A stretch of DNA of 64,000 bases, from positions 24,240 to 88,239 of the forward strand of contig JAFXXH010000058.1 in NCBI GenBank assembly GCA_017542425.1. Reading direction: 5' to 3'. The notes beneath the pieces were generated by a model. That model made no database searches. It saw only the letters and a list, made by a program, of their open reading frames with translations, and was not told the DNA's origin. How positions within the stretch are numbered: the stretch's first letter is position 1; every line of letters begins with the position of its first letter. Made by a program: the position numbers and the translations under genes. Of this stretch, positions 52,371 to 61,375 are shown piece after piece. This DNA is from Oscillospiraceae bacterium. GTDB lineage: Bacteria > Bacillota > Clostridia > Oscillospirales > Oscillospiraceae.

Positions 52371-53255
52371 TCATTCCGGCCTGCGGCTCTTGCAGAGATA
52401 GAACACGGTCAGCAGCCCCGGCCCGCAGTGCGCGCCGATGACCACGCCCAGCTGCGTGATCGTGATGTCCCCCACCTGGGGATAGGCCTGCTTCACCGCG
52501 TCCCGGATGTACTCCGCGTCGGCCAGGCAGTCGGCGTGGAGGATGTGCAGCGTCAGCCCCGTGGGGTCGATGTCGGCCAGGTCGTGGAGCACGCCGTCCC
52601 GGATGCTGTTCAGGGCCATTTTGCGTCCCCGGGCCTTTTTCACCACGTCCAGTGTGCCCCGGTCGGGCACATACAACACGGGCTTGATGTTCAGGATGGA
52701 GCCCACCAGGGCCGAGGCGTTGGAGACCCGTCCCCCCGCTTTCAGATAGTTCAGGTCGTCCACGGTGAAGCGGTGGGCGATGCGCAGCTTGTTCTCCTCG
52801 CCCCAGGCGACGACGCTGTCGAAGTCCGCGCCCGCTTCCATGCGTTCCACCATGTTCACCACCAGCGTCCCCAGCCCGCCGGAGATGCAGCGGGTGTCCA
52901 TGACGTACAGCCGCCGGTCCGGGAACTCCGCCCGGATGCGCTCCGCCGCCGCGGCGCAGTTCTGGTAGGAGGCGGACATCTCTTTGGACATATCAAGAAA
53001 AATCACATCTTTCCCGCCGCCCAGCAGTCCCCGGAAGAAGTCTTCATAGGTGAACTGGTTGATCATGGAAGTCTTGAGCCGGTCCCCCCGGCGCATCCCG
53101 GCGTAGATCGCCGCCCGGCGCTCCTCCCGGCAGTCGTCCTCAAACAGCTTGTCGTTGACGGTGTAGCTGTAGGGCAGGAAGGGCACCCGATGCGCGTCCA
53201 GCCAGGTCCGGGGCAGGTCGGAGGTGGAGGTGGTGGCGATGATATAGTCTGACAT
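52371..53255 (-). CDS. DegV-family fatty acid-binding protein
   Basis: The 294-residue protein has the DegV pattern: IIATTSTSDLP at the start, the lipid-head loop LKTSMINQFTYEDFF, VIFLDMSKEMSASYQN and the GLGTLVVNMV and YLKAGGRVSNASALVGSILNIKPVL segments. FakB proteins of this family hand fatty acids to the kinase FakA; no fakA gene is seen here, so a FakB role is possible but not shown. A strong promoter lies upstream (53311-53339). Confidence 0.92.
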   Translation of the reverse strand: MSDYIIATTSTSDLPRTWLDAHRVPFLPYSYTVNDKLFEDDCREERRAAIYAGMRRGDRLKTSMINQFTYEDFFRGLLGGGKDVIFLDMSKEMSASYQNCAAAAERIRAEFPDRRLYVMDTRCISGGLGTLVVNMVERMEAGADFDSVVAWGEENKLRIAHRFTVDDLNYLKAGGRVSNASALVGSILNIKPVLYVPDRGTLDVVKKARGRKMALNSIRDGVLHDLADIDPTGLTLHILHADCLADAEYIRDAVKQAYPQVGDITITQLGVVIGAHCGPGLLTVFYLCKSRRPE

Positions 53256-53310
53256 GGCGAAACCGTCCTTCTATCGTATTTGCCGAAAGCGGCCTGGAGA
53301 ATCCTTCCAC

Positions 53311-53339
53311 AGTATAGTGGATTTGTCGAGGGGTGTCAA
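53311..53339 (-). promoter_or_regulatory. Promoter of the degV operon
   Basis: Minus strand TTGACA (53334-53339) and TATACT (53311-53316) with a 17-base spacer. Confidence 0.85.
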
Positions 53340-53407
53340 CGGGGAGAGGGGCTCTGAGTGTAAGGTATCGAGCAGAAATTAATTATACAGCTTTTTTCTG
53401 CATAGAG

Positions 53408-53449
53408 AGCATACAAACGGGGTGGCTGGAACCACCCCGTTTGTATGCT
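53408..53449. repeat. Perfect 18-base inverted repeat
   Basis: AGCATACAAACGGGGTGG and its complement with a six-base loop (CTGGAA). There is no U-run on either side, so it is either a weak terminator for the minus-strand gene at 53635 or a mobile-element scar. Confidence 0.8.
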
Positions 53450-53634
53450 AGTTCTAGTTATGGAATCGCATTCTTTTACGGCTTACGGAGTCCGGCCTAT
53501 GTTGACCGGATCAGCCGTGCTATCATACACATATTATTCTTCCAAGCAACAACCAGATTTTAAATAATCTTAGATGAAGTATCTTATGTTTTTTCTCTTA
53601 AAAATGTTATCAGAAAACAACCGGACAATTCCCA

Positions 53635-54051
53635 TTACTCAGTAAAATTGAAAGCAGGATCATAGTCCTTAAGCATTATCCCACCAGACATCCCGTTCGG
53701 ATAGAGGTATGAAAACTGCTGGTATTGTTCAATATAACAATACTCAAAGATCATTTCTTCTCGTTTCAGTGCCTCCAGCAGTTTTTCTGCCATCTGCTTT
53801 CTGTCCTTGATTTGTGCCGTTCGGTATTGGTGGTCTTCAACCAATTCTCTTATTAACTGATCGACAGTTTTACATTCTTCCAACTGTTGTTCCCTTTCGT
53901 CAGACGCTTCTTTTTCCGTCGATTGTTCTGAAAGCTCCAGAACCAGTGTTTGCGTCTGCTTGGCCTGAATCATCCAAACCATTAAGCCAATTGAGAATAC
54001 GAAAGCAGCAAAAACCACAATCAAGATCGTTCGGTTCTTTTTTTTCACCAA
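53635..54051 (-). CDS. Small membrane-anchored protein sharing a domain with the adjacent caspase-like protein
   Basis: The 138-residue protein has one N-terminal membrane helix (about 8-28), a charged coiled-coil-like stretch (about 38-80) and a C-terminal domain (83-136) that aligns with residues 531-585 of the next protein: DRKQMAEKLLEALKREEMI beside DREAAVKTLLESLKADGLI, and YCYIEQYQQFSYLYPNGMS beside VHYIEEYALFSFEYADGVL. The domain would face outside. The start is poor: TTG (54051) or GTG (54048) with no clear ribosome site, so it may depend on translation of the gene upstream, 57 bases away. No function is known. Confidence 0.7.
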   Translation of the reverse strand: MVKKKNRTILIVVFAAFVFSIGLMVWMIQAKQTQTLVLELSEQSTEKEASDEREQQLEECKTVDQLIRELVEDHQYRTAQIKDRKQMAEKLLEALKREEMIFEYCYIEQYQQFSYLYPNGMSGGIMLKDYDPAFNFTE

Positions 54052-54108
54052 CTAATTTCAATCATTAAAGCTTATATCTATATAGGATGAAGCATCGCTT
54101 TTGCAAAA

Positions 54109-57100
54109 CTATTTTAACTCAACATTATCGATCAAGCAAGCAGAATCATAAATGGAATCGCCTTTATCATATACAACAAACGACAGGGTAACGGCCATTC
54201 CACGGTATGCAGAAACATCAATCACTACTGCTTTCCAGCCAGTCTGGAACGCAGTCTGATCCCCTCCGTCAAAGTTAACATTGTTGATCGGAATCCACTC
54301 AGAAGTATTAATCGACTCATAAATTTTCTGGAACGCGATTCCCTCCTTTAGAACGAGCGCAACCCCAAACATATCGTCAAATTTGGATCCTATCCACTCC
54401 AAGGGTTCTTCTGAAATGAAATTATATTGGAATCTTAGTGTTGAAACATCCTTTGGAACAATAAATCTTTGTGAAATACGACTGCCTTCTGTTCCGTCTC
54501 CAAATGTTTCCGTTGTAAGGCTGCCAATGCCAGAGGAAATAGCACCCATACGCATGTTGCTTTCACCGGCAGGGATGGCGTCACCCAACTGGGTCATGGA
54601 ACGAACGTCACCCTTCCTGCTCCAGTACTTGGGAACGGCAACAGAACCGGAGATCACATACTGCTCAAAATCACCATTAAGGATTCCAGTTCGAACCAGG
54701 AGCGCATTCGCATCCCCCTGGATATGTGGGTATGCGATATGCCAAGCTGGATTATAGGTTCCGGGACCATAGTCTGGCGGGCAAATCGGACCATGAGCGG
54801 TTGCATCTTCCCACCAAGCCTGCAAGGTTCTTCCACGGGTATTTAAGAACCAATCCGCATGGTTTGCTCCCATTGTCTGGACTGCAGCATCGTACGCCTC
54901 CTGGGAGTTATGACCGTCGATCAGGCCCTGAACATACTCCTCCATCAGTTCTCTGGAGTAATCTGCAAAAACAGAGTTGTGGAAGCCCACCACAGCTTTG
55001 GCACCGTGAACGCGCAACGCGTTTGCCATAGAGAAATCTCGGTTCTCGGTGGCTCCGCCACCAGCACCAAAGAACTCGCAACACTCTGAAAAGACGAACG
55101 TGTCTTCGAGCGCCTCGCCTTCATAGTACTCTTCGAAAAACTTCGGAAGGATACGATATCTTCCATTAACCGCTACAATCATTCCTTCCTTTAGCTCCAG
55201 ATCATACAAACTGTTGTCTGTACTCGGCTCAGTAAGGCAAATAGAAGGACTCTGATGGTAGTTTCCTTCGTTGTCAAACCATGCATACGTTCCACCATGT
55301 GTAGCAATAACAACAACATTATATGACCCGAAATTCTTAAAGTCATTTACAGTAACGTCGGTATCCAAGGTCGTTGTCAGCGTGGCTGCATCCCACTTGT
55401 TACGAAGCGTCTCATAGAACGTGGTTCTATAAGCAATCTGCGTTGCTTCTGTTTCAAAGCTTGGGAATGCATTCAGAATCAGTGCAGTTCCTATGTCATT
55501 ATTTGCATCCACGAACCAGCTTTCAGCTTCATTGGTGGGCGGTTCTTGGTCCTCCAGCAGTTCGGCAACTGTTATTTCAGGTGTGACACTCTGTCCTATT
55601 CCATTGAATTCTGGTTTGAAATCTTCTATCTGGATTCCGCCAAGGACACCATCTGCGTATTCAAATGAAAACAGCGCATATTCCTCTATATAGTGGACAG
55701 ATTCTGGAACGATCAATCCATCAGCTTTCAGTGACTCGAGAAGAGTCTTTACAGCCGCTTCTCTATCCTCTTTTTCAGCGTCTACATATTCATCGGAATA
55801 GATGAGACCGACAATTCTTAAATTTGCCTCATCCATTTTTTCAATGGTTTCAGCAGAAAGAGCAGCAAAATAACGAATTTCGAAAGAAGAAACCAATTCT
55901 CCATTCACAGCAAAGTACTTTACTGTCGTTTCTTCGACGGGCAGAGTAGAGAGAATACCAGAATAGATGCCATCACCAGCAATATCGTCTCCATATCCCT
56001 CGTATTGACCATTGTCATACAAATAGAGCAAAGGTTCCAAATCTTCTTCAGTCGGATTTCCTGCAAATACAGGGACACTGTCAATTACAAGATTTGTCTC
56101 AAGATAAAAACGAACTACACCCGAGCCTGTATTGCCGATCAAAACATCAGTTTTGTCTGCCCGGAGCGTGAAAAAACTTTCTCCTTCACTCTCCCACTTG
56201 GCGTAAAGAGTGAAATTTGCTGTTACCACTTCATCAAAATGATAAAGCTGGCTCAGCTCTGGATTTTTATACCAACCTAGAAAAGAAAATCCTTCTTTCG
56301 TGGGGTTCGCTGGTTTTTGAACTGTTTTACCCTTTTCCACAGCCTGCGCCGCAATCGCGCTGCCTCCATTGCTGTCAAACGTGACAGTATAAATAACAGG
56401 CTCCTCCGACGGTTCCGGCGAAGGTAGCGGTTCCGGCTCTTTCCCTGCGTCCTTCACCACCGTGCTCCAATGCGCGTACAGCGTGATGTCCTCATAGACC
56501 GGCGCGGAGAAATCATACTTTACAAAGCCGTTCATGGGGTTGAACCAGCCGTCGAAGCGGAAGAGTGTGCGGGTGGGCTGTTCCGGTTCGGGGACGGGCT
56601 GGCCGATGGGGACTTCCACCGTCTGCGGTGCTTTGCCGCCGTAGTTCCAGTCGAATGTCACGGTCACGGTGTCCCCGGTCTCCTGCCCCGGCAGGGTGAA
56701 GCGCAGGCGCAGGGCCGGGTCGGCCATACGCGTGACCATGGCGGCCACTTCGGCGCGGTTGATGCCTCTGTCCGGCGCGAAGGTTCCGGACGCATCGTTG
56801 CCCTTCAGGATGCCGGCCCTGTAGAGCCGCAGCACGGCGGGGGCATAGTCCGCGTCCGCCGGAACGTCCGGGATCGCGTTGACCGTGTTCAGCGGCGTCA
56901 GCGCCTCGTCCGGGAAGGCAGCGCTGAGGATGGCGGCATACTCGGCACGGGTGGCAAGCGCTTCCGGGTCGGGATAGTCGGCCGGGACGAGCATTCCGTG
57001 GATGGCCGCGTAGTCCATGTAGACCTGATACCAGGGTGTGCCGGGGGCAAAGGTCTCTCCGTTTCCGGCATAGACATTGTGGAGCCGGGCGGCGATGGTG

Positions 57101-57357
57101 ACCGCCTGGGCGATGGACAGCTGCCCTTCCGGATCAAAGGCCGTGCCGGAGGTTCCGACCATCAGCCCCAGCTCATACGCTGATTTTACGTTGTCCTCAT
57201 ACCACGCGCCGGGGGCCACATCGGCAAATTGACCGGCGGTATAGGACGCCTGCTTTTGGAAGTTGTCCAGGGAATTGCGGTCCGCTGCGGATACGTTGGC
57301 AAATGCCGTCAGAAACAGTGCGACGACCAGCAGCGCAGAGAGAATGCGTTTCTTCAT
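54109..57357 (-). CDS. Large secreted SLH/InlB-repeat protein with a caspase-like (clan CD) protease core
   Basis: The 1082-residue protein has, in order: signal peptide (1-24); three SLH repeats (about 37-215); two InlB B-type repeats (about 231-298 and 322-390) joined by a Pro/Glu linker (305-320); a beta-rich domain (395-500); a domain shared with the neighbouring small protein (531-585); a caspase-like domain with the His strand VVVIATHGGTYA (His687) and the Cys strand FVFSECCEFFG (Cys759/760), as in gingipain- and CHAT-type clan CD peptidases; and a C-terminal jelly-roll-like domain (about 890-1082). It should be bound to the cell wall. The DNA is GC-rich up to the linker and AT-rich after it. 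Confidence 0.82.
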   Translation of the reverse strand: MKKRILSALLVVALFLTAFANVSAADRNSLDNFQKQASYTAGQFADVAPGAWYEDNVKSAYELGLMVGTSGTAFDPEGQLSIAQAVTIAARLHNVYAGNGETFAPGTPWYQVYMDYAAIHGMLVPADYPDPEALATRAEYAAILSAAFPDEALTPLNTVNAIPDVPADADYAPAVLRLYRAGILKGNDASGTFAPDRGINRAEVAAMVTRMADPALRLRFTLPGQETGDTVTVTFDWNYGGKAPQTVEVPIGQPVPEPEQPTRTLFRFDGWFNPMNGFVKYDFSAPVYEDITLYAHWSTVVKDAGKEPEPLPSPEPSEEPVIYTVTFDSNGGSAIAAQAVEKGKTVQKPANPTKEGFSFLGWYKNPELSQLYHFDEVVTANFTLYAKWESEGESFFTLRADKTDVLIGNTGSGVVRFYLETNLVIDSVPVFAGNPTEEDLEPLLYLYDNGQYEGYGDDIAGDGIYSGILSTLPVEETTVKYFAVNGELVSSFEIRYFAALSAETIEKMDEANLRIVGLIYSDEYVDAEKEDREAAVKTLLESLKADGLIVPESVHYIEEYALFSFEYADGVLGGIQIEDFKPEFNGIGQSVTPEITVAELLEDQEPPTNEAESWFVDANNDIGTALILNAFPSFETEATQIAYRTTFYETLRNKWDAATLTTTLDTDVTVNDFKNFGSYNVVVIATHGGTYAWFDNEGNYHQSPSICLTEPSTDNSLYDLELKEGMIVAVNGRYRILPKFFEEYYEGEALEDTFVFSECCEFFGAGGGATENRDFSMANALRVHGAKAVVGFHNSVFADYSRELMEEYVQGLIDGHNSQEAYDAAVQTMGANHADWFLNTRGRTLQAWWEDATAHGPICPPDYGPGTYNPAWHIAYPHIQGDANALLVRTGILNGDFEQYVISGSVAVPKYWSRKGDVRSMTQLGDAIPAGESNMRMGAISSGIGSLTTETFGDGTEGSRISQRFIVPKDVSTLRFQYNFISEEPLEWIGSKFDDMFGVALVLKEGIAFQKIYESINTSEWIPINNVNFDGGDQTAFQTGWKAVVIDVSAYRGMAVTLSFVVYDKGDSIYDSACLIDNVELK

Positions 57358-57395
57358 TTTCGTCTTGTCCTTTCTGTAAAAGTTTGGGTATCAAA

Positions 57396-57424
57396 AGTGT
57401 AGCACGAGATGTTCCGATTGTCAA
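57396..57424 (-). promoter_or_regulatory. Promoter of the caspase-like protein gene
   Basis: Minus strand TTGACA (57419-57424) and TACACT (57396-57401) with a 17-base spacer. Confidence 0.75.
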
Positions 57425-57429
57425 TAGAA

Positions 57430-57461
57430 TTTCCCATTATGTCCTGAGACATTTCGGGAAA
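57430..57461. promoter_or_regulatory. Candidate operator between divergent genes
   Basis: A 32-base imperfect dyad: TTTCCC at 57430-57435 and GGGAAA at 57456-57461 flank a smaller ATGTC/GACAT dyad. It lies just upstream of the minus-strand -35, where a bound regulator could affect both directions. Confidence 0.5.
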
Positions 57462-57566
57462 CTAAGGATACAAATGAGCGGTGTCCCATTTTGCGTTTTG
57501 ACTTGAATTTTGACCAGCAATATGTTATTATAAAATGAAAACGTGTTTCGAGAGGAGGAGAAAGCG

Positions 57567-59138
57567 TTGGAGGACATGCTTTCTTTTATTTCGCAAAAGA
57601 TTAAAAATATTGAAGGTTTGTCTATGCAGCAGCTGATCTCCAGCATTGGCTTTACGCGCTCGAAGTTTTACCGTTTTTTGCAGGAACCGCAGCGTTTTTC
57701 CGCAAAGCAGCTGGAAGCGCTGTCGGATGCTTTGGGTTTGGATGACAAAGAAAAACAGATTCTTTTTCAATTCAACAGCGGTGAAAAAGCCGACGACAAA
57801 AACAGCGTTCATAAAATCTTACACAAAATTGTTTTTGATAATCCCCAGTTTCCCATTGACAGAAGATCAAGACTCTATACCTTGTATAGTTCAACCTCAA
57901 ATGGGACGGGAATGGTAAGGTGTTCCGCAGAAGATCTATCCGCGTTGATTCGCGACGCGATCTCGCAGGAAAAAAACAATGATAGAAACATGTTTCATAT
58001 TAGGATTACAAACTCCTGTTCCTATCAAAAAATTCAGATTTTATTTAATTTCTTAAAACCTATACTTGAAATTGAAGATATAATTGATAACTACCATGTT
58101 TCCATTCAGCATATTATCAACTCAGCAAATATGGCATTGGAGGATAAGTTTCAAGCTTTTTCCGACATTAGCTGTCTTTTTAGTCTGATAAAATACAGGG
58201 TAAAGATTATTGACTGTGATCCAAGCTTTTTGTCAAATATTGACTGCTGTATTATAGATTTCTTAGATAAGAATAATGTAAATGTTTACTTGTTTATAAT
58301 TTTTTCTTCGGATACTGAGGCTTTGGTTTATCGTTTTACAGATAGCAATTTGTTTGACTTCTTGACGTATAATAGTTTCTATTCTACGCTGCTGTTCCCT
58401 GATTTGTCTGTTTTGGATGATCCTGTTGCAATTAACAGATTTGTTATAGAAACGGGTATGAGATTCCGGAAGATACTGATTTTTACCGATTTTTGCTATG
58501 AAAACTATGCTCCGGAATTGTGGCTTGACATGAAAAATCAGGCAAAAAAGGATCACACATTGCTCAAGGCCCTAAAAGCATATTTAGACCCAAAAGATAT
58601 ATGGAAGTCATACCCTGATTCACTTTTTCTCGATATGATTTACGAAGGAAGCATAATGCGGCACTATGTTGCAGAAGAGCACGCGCAAATCAATTTGCTG
58701 TATGCACCTTCCTTGAAATCATTTGCAGAGAATGGCTATACTTCAGATTTTGCCATAGGCTTCTTATCATTTACTGACCAGCAGGTGCTTACGCAACTTC
58801 GCTATTTCAGGGAACGGATAGGAGATCATGCGCAAGAGAAGAAGCAATCATATTATTTTATTGATCTTCCATATAGAAATCAAAAAGGACTTGTCATCTA
58901 TGAGGGGCATTCATTTTATCTTTCTTACAACGAAGATCCTATTATTGCAAACCAGTCACTCAACGATCTTGTCGAGCCGGAAATGGCAAATACACTTTTC
59001 AAATACATAATTGAAGAATTGCTTCCGAACAGCACAAGAAGGGGATATACTTCCCTTATCATGTCTGATGAGCGCGCTGCCGAGTTTCTAGATTCACTGA
59101 TTGAAAAAGTGAAAAAGAGAATTGAAAAAGCTACATGA
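57567..59138 (+). CDS. Uncharacterised protein with N-terminal helix-turn-helix
   Basis: The 523-residue protein has an N-terminal HTH of the lambda-repressor type (about 5-70: SMQQLISSIGFTRSKFYRFL with LEALSDALGLDDKEKQILF). The remaining 450 residues are a mixed alpha/beta region with no motif that I recognise; short charged helices and aromatic-rich strands suggest a sensor. The preferred start is TTG at 57567, six bases after GAGGAGGAG; GTG at 57543 and ATG at 57576 are alternatives. It is divergent from the caspase-like gene and much richer in AT than the core genome. It may regulate that gene, but this is inference. Confidence 0.7.
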   Translation: MEDMLSFISQKIKNIEGLSMQQLISSIGFTRSKFYRFLQEPQRFSAKQLEALSDALGLDDKEKQILFQFNSGEKADDKNSVHKILHKIVFDNPQFPIDRRSRLYTLYSSTSNGTGMVRCSAEDLSALIRDAISQEKNNDRNMFHIRITNSCSYQKIQILFNFLKPILEIEDIIDNYHVSIQHIINSANMALEDKFQAFSDISCLFSLIKYRVKIIDCDPSFLSNIDCCIIDFLDKNNVNVYLFIIFSSDTEALVYRFTDSNLFDFLTYNSFYSTLLFPDLSVLDDPVAINRFVIETGMRFRKILIFTDFCYENYAPELWLDMKNQAKKDHTLLKALKAYLDPKDIWKSYPDSLFLDMIYEGSIMRHYVAEEHAQINLLYAPSLKSFAENGYTSDFAIGFLSFTDQQVLTQLRYFRERIGDHAQEKKQSYYFIDLPYRNQKGLVIYEGHSFYLSYNEDPIIANQSLNDLVEPEMANTLFKYIIEELLPNSTRRGYTSLIMSDERAAEFLDSLIEKVKKRIEKAT

Positions 59139-59234
59139 TGCTCCCCACCGCAGAATCGAAAGGGCATCATGCGTCCTGACCCTTCTTCCACCGTGCCCGT
59201 CGAAATGAGTACAATTTTCGAGAATAAAAGCAGA

Positions 59235-59278
59235 GCGCGGCGGCGTTCTTCGGCTTGATCCGAAGGACGACGCCGCGC
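59235..59278 (+). terminator. Hairpin after the HTH gene
   Basis: A 19-base stem with two mismatches (GCGCGGCGGCGTTCTTCGG against its partner), six-base loop, no clear U-run. GC-rich composition returns here. Confidence 0.55.
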
Positions 59279-59296
59279 AAGTTTGCGATTTGGCCG

Positions 59297-59335
59297 CGCT
59301 TTCCGCTTGTAATTATCTGCGGAAAGCGTTATACT
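59297..59335 (+). promoter_or_regulatory. Promoter with overlapping dyad before the AAA-RyR gene
   Basis: TTGTAA (59307-59312) and TATACT (59330-59335) have a 17-base spacer. A ten-base inverted repeat (CGCTTTCCGC at 59297-59306, GCGGAAAGCG at 59319-59328) flanks the -35 and fills the spacer, a typical place for a repressor site. Confidence 0.65.
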
Positions 59336-59414
59336 TTTCGTGGTCCCACGTGTGTGCGCGGGCGAATGGCGCGCCCGGCGCGTGGGAACGGCTTTTGAAA
59401 ACAGGAGGTGTTAC

Positions 59415-61340
59415 ATGAAGCCTGAAACCAGTTACAAGATCTTCGACCCGTCCAAATCCCTGGAGGCGAACTTCTCCGGGACCAAAGCGCCGCTGCTGCT
59501 GATGGAGCAGCTGCGGATGCTGGATTACCCCATCAGCCGGGGGATCTCCTACGAGCGGACGGTGGACGAGTTCCTGCTGCAATTGGCCACCAACGACTCT
59601 CTGCGCCCGCTGCGGGACTGCCCGGAGGCGGCGATTCTGCTGAACGAGGAAGGGGCCTTGCTGCGTCACGAAGGGAAATGGGAGCTGCTGTTCTCCCCGG
59701 ACACCATCGAGGGCCAGTCCCTGACGGAGGCCGACGACCTGCCGGGGGTGCTGCGGGCCCTGCGGGAGGCGGAGGCGGCCCAGACCGTCTGCTCCGTCCG
59801 GGTTCCGGACCGGAGCCTCAAGGCGCTGGTGTCGGGCATCGCGCCCTTCTCCATCCTGGACGAGTACTGCAAGACCCAGCCGGGGCGCTACCTGGCCGTG
59901 GCAGAGCGCATCGTCTATGAGGGCCTGGACGTGCTGGCGCGGCATGTGCCGGTCTGCCGCTACGGGCAGCTGGTCTCCGCCGACAAGGAGGAGATCGAAA
60001 ACTACCACACCATCAAGGCCCTGCTGGACGACTACATCTTCCAGTTCGACCACATGGAGCCGGACGAGCAGCTCCAGCCCCTGTCCGTGGCGGTGTTCGG
60101 CGCGCCGGGCTGCGGCAAGAGCTTCGGCGTCAAGCAGATCGCCAAGAGCAGCGGCCGCTTCTCCGTCACCTCTCTGAATATCTCCCAGTACAATGACACC
60201 ACCTCTTTCTTTGAGGCGCTGCGGGAGGCATTGCAGTTCAAGAGCAACCAGATCCCCCTGGTGTTCATCGACGAGTTCGACTCTGAACTGAACGGCACGC
60301 CCCGGGGCTGGCTGCGCTGCTTCCTGGCCCCGATGCAGGACGGCGAGTTTACGCTGAACGGCAAGCGCTGCGAGATGAGCGCCGCCGTGCTGGTCTTCGC
60401 CGGGGGCACCGCCGCCACCTTCTCCCAGTTCCTGCCCCACACGGAGGAGGAGCAGGAGGCCTTCCGCCTGGTGAAGGGGCCGGACTTCGTCAGCCGCCTG
60501 AAAGGCTTCCTGAACGTCAAGGGCCCGAACCCCACCCGCGTCACGGACCGCAGCGCCGTCATCCGCCGGGGGATGCTCCTGCGGGAGCAGATCACCCGGA
60601 AGCTGCCGGGCATTTGCAGCGAGGGCACGGTGAACATCTCCCGGAGCCTCCTGTCGGCCATGCTCAGCGTCTCGGCCTACCGCCACGGCACCCGCTCCCT
60701 GGAGCTGATCCTGGCGATGAGCCGCCTGTCGGACGTGAAGCGCTTCACCCCCTCCTGCCTACCCATGGACGAGCAGCTGAACCTCCACCTGAACGCCAAG
60801 GACTTCAAGCAGAAGCTGGAGTTCGAGCAGATCATGGGCGGCGTGGTGGAAAAATACGCCGAGATCGCCCACGAGCACTACCGGGAGAAGCACGCCGAGG
60901 AGATCCGCCTCAGCGGACGGAGCGAGGAGGAGCAGCAGCGAGAACTGGACACCCCGGAGATGGCCCCCTGGGACGAGTTGGATGAGTTCTACAAGGAGGG
61001 CCACCGCTCCCAGATCCGCTTCCTGGGGGAGCGGCTGGAGGCCTACGACATGAGCATCGGCCTGCGCCCGGTGCTGCCCAACACCGCCGACGCCATCTCC
61101 GAGCTCTACGGCCCGGCCCTGGAGGTGCTGAGCGAGATCGAGCACGAGCGCTGGATGCGCGACAAGATGGCCGACGGCTGGCGGCTGGGCAAATATGACC
61201 GGGAGCTGAAGTTCAACCCGGAGCTGCTGCCCTACGAGGAACTGGACGAGAACACCAGAGAGTACATCCGCAAATCCATGCGCTCCGTGCCGATGTACCT
61301 GAAAGAGATCGGCTACGAGCTGTATACCAAATCCTTCTGA
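59415..61340 (+). CDS. AAA-type ATPase with C-terminal RyR-like domain
   Basis: The 641-residue protein has a 215-residue N-terminal part of unknown fold, an AAA domain with Walker A FGAPGCGKSFG (229-239) and Walker B IPLVFIDEFDS (280-290), a helical lid region, and a C-terminal segment from about 535 with EIEHERWMRDKMADGWRLG and LLPYEELDENTREYIRKSM, which fits the prokaryotic RyR domain. RyR domains in bacteria are linked by comparative genomics to nucleotide signals and conflict systems. AGGAGGTG precedes the ATG. It is likely cytoplasmic. A secreted subtilase follows after 35 bases. Confidence 0.8.
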   Translation: MKPETSYKIFDPSKSLEANFSGTKAPLLLMEQLRMLDYPISRGISYERTVDEFLLQLATNDSLRPLRDCPEAAILLNEEGALLRHEGKWELLFSPDTIEGQSLTEADDLPGVLRALREAEAAQTVCSVRVPDRSLKALVSGIAPFSILDEYCKTQPGRYLAVAERIVYEGLDVLARHVPVCRYGQLVSADKEEIENYHTIKALLDDYIFQFDHMEPDEQLQPLSVAVFGAPGCGKSFGVKQIAKSSGRFSVTSLNISQYNDTTSFFEALREALQFKSNQIPLVFIDEFDSELNGTPRGWLRCFLAPMQDGEFTLNGKRCEMSAAVLVFAGGTAATFSQFLPHTEEEQEAFRLVKGPDFVSRLKGFLNVKGPNPTRVTDRSAVIRRGMLLREQITRKLPGICSEGTVNISRSLLSAMLSVSAYRHGTRSLELILAMSRLSDVKRFTPSCLPMDEQLNLHLNAKDFKQKLEFEQIMGGVVEKYAEIAHEHYREKHAEEIRLSGRSEEEQQRELDTPEMAPWDELDEFYKEGHRSQIRFLGERLEAYDMSIGLRPVLPNTADAISELYGPALEVLSEIEHERWMRDKMADGWRLGKYDRELKFNPELLPYEELDENTREYIRKSMRSVPMYLKEIGYELYTKSF

Positions 61341-61375
61341 GCCCCGCCCCCTCCGGTGCGGGCCGGGGAAAGGAC

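Larger units (their letters stand above)
53256..53634. other. Intergenic region at the start of the AT-rich accessory zone
   Basis: About 380 bases. It holds the degV promoter and a perfect 18-base hairpin (53408-53449). Base composition drops clearly after about 53350. No credible gene was found. Confidence 0.6.

Noticed and set aside
53333..53563. A 76-codon forward frame in the intergenic region before the small membrane protein
   Set aside because: No ribosome site, crosses the perfect hairpin at 53408-53449, and the translation has no recognisable pattern.
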